Assembly: GCA_964403505.1 (NCBI GenBank) | Contig: CAYOFP010000006.1 | Coordinates: 10,669-74,668, forward strand | Direction: 5' to 3' | Length of the DNA: 64,000 bases | Source: CAKSEI01 sp964403505 | Lineage (GTDB): Bacteria; Bacillota; Clostridia; Oscillospirales; CAG-272 | In this document: positions 60,158-64,000 of the stretch, piece by piece | Position numbering within the stretch: the stretch's first letter is position 1 | Layout: every line of letters starts with the position of its first letter | The notes under the pieces: model-generated | What the model was told of the DNA's origin: nothing | The model's database searches: none | What the model saw: only the letters and a program-made list of their open reading frames with translations | Made by a program: the position numbers and the translations under genes

Positions 60158-61006
60158 TTAAATCAACCGTTTTTTATACTCTAAAATTTCTCCGTCAAAC
60201 CTGATATAGCTGTTACTGTTTTCATCTAATCCCGCCTCAAAAGAATGCCCGTCAAGATTTGCGCAAAGTTTATGTTCAAACTCAATGATGGCTTTCTTTT
60301 CGTCATAGACTCTCCCGTTGATAATAAGCTCGTTGACCGATTTCACCCTGCGATAACATATGGTATATCCTTCTGCCGACGCCTGCACTAATACCCTATT
60401 TTTTACGGAAAGGTCGGCGTGACGAATCGCTGCGGAATCAGCTCCGCTATCTCTGTTTTTTGCTATTTTTTCGGCGTGACGAGAATTTTCTTTACGTCTC
60501 TTAACTAAGCAGATAGCATAAATAAACAAATTTACGCCTACGATACAAATCAAATATCCTATAAGAATATATCCGTTATCGTATTTGTCTATCTCTTCCT
60601 GTGACACATTGAAATTTAATAATTCCTCAGTATCAGTTCTGATTTCCACAACATATCCGTTGTTCGGGTTTACAAGAATGTGCAGTCTCGTTCCTTTGGC
60701 AAGCGACATCATCGTTTCACGAAATTCGATTGACTCAGTATGCGGATAAACACTGAATTCTCTCCCATCCGCAAAACAGACCGTGCAATAGTTTCTCTGA
60801 GACTCATAATTTTCAAATGCACCTGAATACGAAACGGCGTCTTTACGCTCGATCGGCTTGTTGTCACTTTGAGAAATGACGAAAAATATGCCGAGACATA
60901 TCGCAACAACAGACGTCACTAACACTGCAGGCACTGAGTTTATAATAAAATTTGGGAACAGCTTATTTTCGGGATGATTTATATTTTTCAATGACTTTTT
61001 CTCCAT
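60158..61006 (-). CDS. Two-helix membrane protein, function unknown
   Basis: 282 residues. Two membrane helices at about 22-47 and 143-166 enclose a probably extracytoplasmic domain (SYSGAFENYESQRNYCTVCFADG) resembling the DUF3592-like layout. The C-terminal cytosolic domain (about 200-280) has YTICYRRVKSVNELIINGRVYDE. I do not recognise a characterised family. It lies between two acetyltransferase genes in the same direction. Confidence 0.75.
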   Translation of the reverse strand: MEKKSLKNINHPENKLFPNFIINSVPAVLVTSVVAICLGIFFVISQSDNKPIERKDAVSYSGAFENYESQRNYCTVCFADGREFSVYPHTESIEFRETMMSLAKGTRLHILVNPNNGYVVEIRTDTEELLNFNVSQEEIDKYDNGYILIGYLICIVGVNLFIYAICLVKRRKENSRHAEKIAKNRDSGADSAAIRHADLSVKNRVLVQASAEGYTICYRRVKSVNELIINGRVYDEKKAIIEFEHKLCANLDGHSFEAGLDENSNSYIRFDGEILEYKKRLI

Positions 61007-61080
61007 GATGTAAGCAAAAATCCATAGTTCTGTTTGAATTACTCTGGCTGATTGCTTATTTCTCTAAATTTTATTAAATA

Positions 61081-61674
61081 TCATGCCTCGTATATCGGAT
61101 AGGTTGCTTTATCTTCCTCCGTAATTTGTCTTAACACTTTACACGGAACTCCAACAGCCACTACGCCTGCCGGTATAGATTTTGTAACGACGCTTCCGGC
61201 GCCGATGACAGAGTTGTCTCCGATTTCGACTCCTGCAAGAATAGTGGAGCCTGCGCCGATCCATACATTATTGCCAATGGTGATAGGCTTTGCGATTTCA
61301 AAACCTTTCTTGCGCATTTCGGGATCAATCGCATGTTCCGCCGTAGTAAAGCAACAATTCGGTGCAATAAATACGTGATCGCCGAATGTTACCTTTGCCC
61401 CGTCGGTAATTATCATATTGTGATTTGAGTAAAAATAATCTCCGAGCGAAATGTTGTATCCGTAGTCACACCAAAACGGCGGTGTAATTACAGCATTATC
61501 TCCCATCTCTCCGAGCAGCTCTTTCAGAATCTCTTGCTGAGCCTCATAGTCGTTCGGGCATAACTGATTATATCTATGACACTTCTCTTTTGCTTTCTTT
61601 ATTTCTGCTTCATAAGCAGAATTATAGCATCCTTGGAAAAAACAGTTGACAGGTACTACAGGTTTATTGTTCAT
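61081..61674 (-). CDS. Maltose/galactoside O-acetyltransferase-like, left-handed beta helix
   Basis: 197 residues from ATG 61674 behind GAGGA. Hexapeptide repeats dominate the C-terminal two-thirds (ITIGNNVWIGAGSTILAG, VEIGDNSVIGAGSVVTKSIP), with the active-site histidine in TTAEHAIDPEMRKKG and the N-terminal mac domain before it. This is the LacA/Maa sugar O-acetyltransferase family using acetyl-CoA. The sugar is not known. Confidence 0.92.
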   Translation of the reverse strand: MNNKPVVPVNCFFQGCYNSAYEAEIKKAKEKCHRYNQLCPNDYEAQQEILKELLGEMGDNAVITPPFWCDYGYNISLGDYFYSNHNMIITDGAKVTFGDHVFIAPNCCFTTAEHAIDPEMRKKGFEIAKPITIGNNVWIGAGSTILAGVEIGDNSVIGAGSVVTKSIPAGVVAVGVPCKVLRQITEEDKATYPIYEA

Positions 61675-61746
61675 GATTTTTATCCTCGGTATCAAAATTA
61701 CAGTGGTTACCCAGTGTAAGTATTTATATTGGTCAAATAGTAAGAA

Positions 61747-61779
61747 GAGTAGTCATAACTCAATCTGTTATGACTACTC
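61747..61779 (-). terminator. Hairpin at the end of the GNAT gene
   Basis: Perfect 13-bp arms (61747-61759 and 61767-61779) with a 7-base loop. The following bases on the minus strand are only moderately T-rich (TTCTTACT), so termination strength is uncertain. It overlaps the last codon of the GNAT gene. Confidence 0.7.
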
Positions 61780-62638
61780 AGAATGCAAAGCGACTACGAA
61801 AAAGATATTTGTGATTTCGGATGCGGGATTTGCCCCTCGCAAAAAAGGAATGTACATAACACAACAAATGTGTTCCGCTGACAATTTCGCAGATTGCATA
61901 ACCGTAGTGCGGGATTGCACCGTTGTTAAAAGTTTCACGGGAAAAATAAGATACCAACTCTGCCGCATACCCGTTTCCTCTGTATCTTGGCAGAACATAT
62001 AGCCATCCAATATCGTATATATTAGCATAACCACACTCTGTACGAAGATATCCTGCAATATCGCCATCTACCCGCAAAATATACCAAATTATGTCTTTGA
62101 AGCATGTTTTGATTTGAAACATTCCTTCGCCCATACATTCTGAGCACAACTTCCCGGATTTCAGACCATTTGCAATTTCAATCTTATCTGCCTCTGTTAC
62201 TCTCGAAATATGCACCCGGGAGTTGTGCTGAATATCTGTCAACTCCGACGGCGAATGAATATAGTACACCGGGTTAGCCGGATTTTCAGGCATGTACATA
62301 GAAAACTGTTGATTCATTCCTTCATGATTTAACACAGATAAAAATGAAGTTCTCATTTCAATCTCATCAAATTCGTTTTTTACTCCTTTCACATACTCCA
62401 GGCCCTCTGAAATAAGTGCTGTATCTTCAGTATGTACACCGATAAGTAAAAAACGATCATCGTATTTTTTGATTTGTATATAGTCGGAGAGAGGAGCATC
62501 TTCATATCTTACAAAAAAAATAACTTCATTCACTTTGTAATCATTGCCTGCCAACGCAATATCCATGCATATAGGATAGTATCTTTCTCTATCTGTAGCA
62601 TCAAAAGATGCAAGCATTTTTTTATTTTCAATTATCAT
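61778..62638 (-). CDS. GNAT family acetyltransferase, possibly frameshifted near its end
   Basis: 286 residues. An N-terminal domain of about 150 residues precedes a GNAT domain whose acetyl-CoA loop is DIGWLYVLPRYRGNGYAAELVSYF (about 210-233). The next strand GAIPHYGYAICE looks normal, but the last ~35 residues (beginning IVSGTHLL, ending RSRFAF) do not fit the fold. In the next frame the DNA reads SAEHICCVMYIPFLRGANPASE, a more plausible GNAT end with stop at 61774. One extra base near 61882-61887 would explain this. RBS GGAGATAAAG; strong promoter at 62723-62751. Confidence 0.8.
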   Translation of the reverse strand: MIIENKKMLASFDATDRERYYPICMDIALAGNDYKVNEVIFFVRYEDAPLSDYIQIKKYDDRFLLIGVHTEDTALISEGLEYVKGVKNEFDEIEMRTSFLSVLNHEGMNQQFSMYMPENPANPVYYIHSPSELTDIQHNSRVHISRVTEADKIEIANGLKSGKLCSECMGEGMFQIKTCFKDIIWYILRVDGDIAGYLRTECGYANIYDIGWLYVLPRYRGNGYAAELVSYFSRETFNNGAIPHYGYAICEIVSGTHLLCYVHSFFARGKSRIRNHKYLFRSRFAF

Positions 62639-62722
62639 TTGCTTTATCTCCGATGCTCTGTATTATTGTTCCTTTAGCTGTCATTTTTATTTGCCTGCAG
62701 ATTTTAGTTTAACTTTGCTGAT

Positions 62723-62751
62723 ATTATAGCACAGGCTGATAATAGTGTCAA
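62723..62751 (-). promoter_or_regulatory. Promoter at the head of the accessory gene run
   Basis: On the minus strand TTGACA (62751-62746), 17-base spacer, TATAAT (62728-62723). Both boxes perfect. Confidence 0.87.
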
Positions 62752-62835
62752 TGACGGTATATGCACATACGCTGAAAATAAATGAAATATCTAGCTGTGC
62801 TCGATGTGAAATAATGTCCTTCTAACATCGTGAAG

Positions 62836-62885
62836 CATTTCGACTGACGCCGAAATGTGATTAAAAACGCTTTGCGGAGCAAAGC
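62836..62885. repeat. Two adjacent small hairpins in the stretch 62639-62962
   Basis: CATTTCG (62836-62842) pairs with CGAAATG (62851-62857), and GCTTTGC (62869-62875) with GCAAAGC (62879-62885). No gene is supported in this 324-base interval, which otherwise holds the GNAT promoter. Possible small RNA or remnant; no function assigned. Confidence 0.5.
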
Positions 62886-62962
62886 CACCGATTCTCTTAT
62901 CTCTTCTCCCCTATCCCTTCCTTTATAAAAACCGCTTTTTTTTAGAGAAAAGTGAAAAGTAC

Positions 62963-62998
62963 AAAAAGAAAAAGTCGCAAATGCGACTTTTTCTTTTT
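62963..62998 (-). terminator. Terminator directly behind the tRNA-Leu fragment
   Basis: 17-bp complementary arms (62963-62979 and 62982-62998) rich in A/T outside and GTCGC inside, read on the minus strand immediately after the CCA of the tRNA fragment. It looks like the original tRNA gene terminator. Confidence 0.85.
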
Positions 62999-63053
62999 GG
63001 TGCCGGTGGTGGGACTCGAACCCACACGATGTCGCCATCAACGGATTTTGAGT
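62998..63053 (-). other. 3' fragment of tRNA-Leu(CAA): attachment-site scar
   Basis: On the minus strand 56 bases match the second half of a tRNA-Leu: anticodon loop with CAA (ACTCAAAATCCG), a long class II variable arm (TGATGGCGACATCG), T arm GTGGGTTCGAGTCCCAC and acceptor half CACCGGC plus ACCA. The first half is missing: upstream bases (GTATTCGCTATATCGTGG) form neither the acceptor partner GCCGGTG nor a D arm. Integrases commonly recombine in the anticodon loop or T arm and leave just such a fragment at the far end of an inserted element. Confidence 0.85.
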
Positions 63054-63349
63054 TTTCCACGATATAGCGAATACGACGGAATTGACCGCCTTTACACGGA
63101 AGTTATCGGACACCGAGAAGTCAGCATTTTCAAGGCTTTTGAGAGGATTTTCGGTCAAACCCCTCGAGTTATAAGGGCGCATTGAATTTTCGCGTTTTTG
63201 CCGCTGTTTTTGGAAATCGGAGGGATATTGGAGGGATGTCCCTCCGAAGTAGACCATATATTAAGTACATCAAACATAAAAGGGGGCTCGACCCCATACG
63301 AAGCGAAACGCTGCCATTGACAATTATATTCAAAACAAAGGAGAACATT
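63054..63349. repeat. Gene-free stretch beside the tRNA scar with repeated GGAGGGAT
   Basis: GGAGGGAT occurs at 63219-63226 and 63230-63237; the second copy forms a perfect inverted repeat with TCCCTCC (63239-63245). A further GGGG-CTCGA-CCCC hairpin is at 63283-63295. No gene is supported. Short direct and inverted repeats beside an attachment site suit integrase or excisionase arm sites, but this is a guess. Confidence 0.5.
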
Positions 63350-63823
63350 ATGCAAGAAAGATATGAATATGAAGCAAAACTAAGCGGCTACCCGGATGTA
63401 GTGACAACAAAAGAGCTCATGCACATATTGGGTGGAGTCTGCGAGCATACTGCCTTTTCGCTGCTTCGTCAAGATAAAATCAAACATTTCCTTATAAAAA
63501 ATAAATACCTTATTCCTAAAGAGTGCATTATCGATTTTATGATGAGCGATGAATATGCAGACTTCCAAAAGAGAATAGAGATTGCCCGATTCAAGAAAAT
63601 TCAGGACAAAGAAGAAAGAGGACGACAAAAAATTTTGTTTCTTTGTGAGCAACCGCAGACAAGAAAAGATTTGATGTATCTCTTGGATGTGAAAAGTAAA
63701 AAAACTTTCTTCCGAGTGTACTTGAAGCCTTTATTGGAATCTGGGGAGCTTCAAATGACTATACCCAATCAGCCAAGTGTTTCGACACAACGATACATAC
63801 GAACTTCCTGCATGGAAAAGTAG
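63350..63823 (+). CDS. Helix-turn-helix (excisionase-like) protein of an integrated element
   Basis: 157 residues from ATG 63350 with a clear AAGGAG site. Residues 13-60 (GYPDVVTTKELMHILGG ... KNKYLIPKECIIDF) resemble the MerR/Xis-like helix_turn_helix_17 domain that precedes integrases in Gram-positive elements. The C-terminal part (FLCEQPQTRKDLMYLLDV ... LLESGELQMTIPNQPSV) resembles the winged helix found at the end of Fic-type or helicase-like proteins. The two-part layout implies two DNA contacts. It reads away from the tRNA scar. Confidence 0.72.
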   Translation: MQERYEYEAKLSGYPDVVTTKELMHILGGVCEHTAFSLLRQDKIKHFLIKNKYLIPKECIIDFMMSDEYADFQKRIEIARFKKIQDKEERGRQKILFLCEQPQTRKDLMYLLDVKSKKTFFRVYLKPLLESGELQMTIPNQPSVSTQRYIRTSCMEK

Positions 63824-63938
63824 AGCATATTGCACTTGCGATTTTGTCGCTTATTCTGCGTAAGGATTATAACATATTATCGGAATAATAGCAATGCGAT
63901 TCGCAAAAAATTGAGCTTATATTGTTCCTAACATTACA

Positions 63939-63966
63939 TAGCCGCCTGCTTCGCCGCAGGCGGCTA
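63939..63966 (+). terminator. GC-rich hairpin between the HTH gene and the next gene
   Basis: 11-bp perfect arms TAGCCGCCTGC (63939-63949) and GCAGGCGGCTA (63956-63966) with a 6-base loop and no T run. It sits just before the next ribosome site. It could be a terminator, an attenuator or a stem that slows translation. The preceding 63824-63938 holds nothing I recognise. Confidence 0.6.
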
Positions 63967-63993
63967 AATCTATGTAAAGGAGGAAACCCCAAA

Positions 63994-64000
63994 ATGGCGA
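63994..64000 (+). CDS. Start of a gene cut by the window edge
   Basis: ATG at 63994 follows a near-perfect ribosome site AAAGGAGG (63976-63983). Only the first two codons are visible. From its place after an excisionase-like gene beside a tRNA scar, an integrase is possible but unproven. Confidence 0.55.

Larger units (their letters stand above)
63042..64000. mobile_element. Probable end of an integrated element at tRNA-Leu
   Basis: The block joins a truncated tRNA-Leu(CAA), repeats next to it, an excisionase-like HTH gene and the start of a well-translated gene, all reading away from the scar. This is how the end of an integrative element or genomic island looks. The rest, the integrase and the complete tRNA would lie to the right of the window. 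Confidence 0.6.

Noticed and set aside
62952..63185. Plus-strand 77-codon frame with VVGLEPTR
   Set aside because: This is the well-known false gene produced by translating the antisense of a tRNA-Leu 3' end.
62748..63257. Minus-strand 169-codon frame across the tRNA fragment
   Set aside because: It runs through the tRNA fragment and its terminator and has no ribosome site or recognisable domain.

Overview
The window is chromosome from a spore-forming, Gram-positive Clostridia bacterium, most likely an Oscillospiraceae/Ruminococcaceae-type gut anaerobe. The grounds are a spoIIIA sporulation operon, a secreted dockerin protein with a starch-binding-type module, WhiA, class A and DacF-type penicillin-binding proteins, a leucine-type T-box leader and a clostridial nusB-to-dnaE gene order. 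G+C looks moderate by eye and was not computed. Most genes are core metabolism or cell biology, packed with 1-11 bp overlaps.

Layout. 1-3.3 kb: spoIIIAB (cut by the window edge) to spoIIIAH. 3.35-4.15 kb: an RlmA-type methyltransferase on the minus strand. 4.15-4.49 kb: a gene-free stretch with two nested inverted repeats. 4.49-8.45 kb: metallo-beta-lactamase-fold hydrolase, gltX and glnS, probably starting as a leaderless mRNA. 8.5-12.4 kb: a 1275-residue secreted dockerin protein. 12.6-17.1 kb: a cysteine-rich conserved protein, a small P-loop protein, pgi, dacF and a membrane protein. 17.1-32.4 kb: one long minus-strand unit reading nusB, TsaD-like paralogue, xseA, xseB, ispA, tlyA, nadK, argR, recN, murB, whiA, dnaE and PBP1A from one strong promoter. 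32.4-33.8 kb: a divergent pair (membrane protein plus alpha-toroid protein). 33.9-46.5 kb: a T-box-controlled branched-chain amino acid operon leuA-ilvB-ilvH-ilvC-ilvD-leuC-leuD-leuB-(DUF815 ATPase)-ilvA-ridA. 46.5-54.9 kb: a complete histidine operon yerC-hisZG(fusion)-hisD-hisC-hisB-hisH-hisA-hisF-hisIE-hisK. 55-57.8 kb: an AGCS symporter overlapping an Orn/Lys/Arg-decarboxylase-family gene. 57.9-62.7 kb: a minus-strand run of small accessory genes (membrane proteins, MmcQ/YjbR, Nudix, acetyltransferases). 63.0-64.0 kb: a 3' fragment of tRNA-Leu(CAA) with its terminator, followed by an HTH gene and the start of another gene, which looks like one end of an integrated element.

The two amino acid operons would supply nearly complete pathways: pyruvate and threonine to Ile/Val/Leu except the final transaminase, and PRPP to histidine. 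Their control differs: tRNA-sensing attenuation for ilv-leu, and probably a TrpR-like repressor (YerC) on a palindrome inside its own promoter for his. The least explained items are the triplicated module in the dockerin protein, the YerC operator candidate, the DUF815 ATPase inside the ilv-leu operon, and the tRNA-Leu junction at the right edge. I saw no CRISPR array, rRNA gene, intact tRNA or complete insertion sequence.
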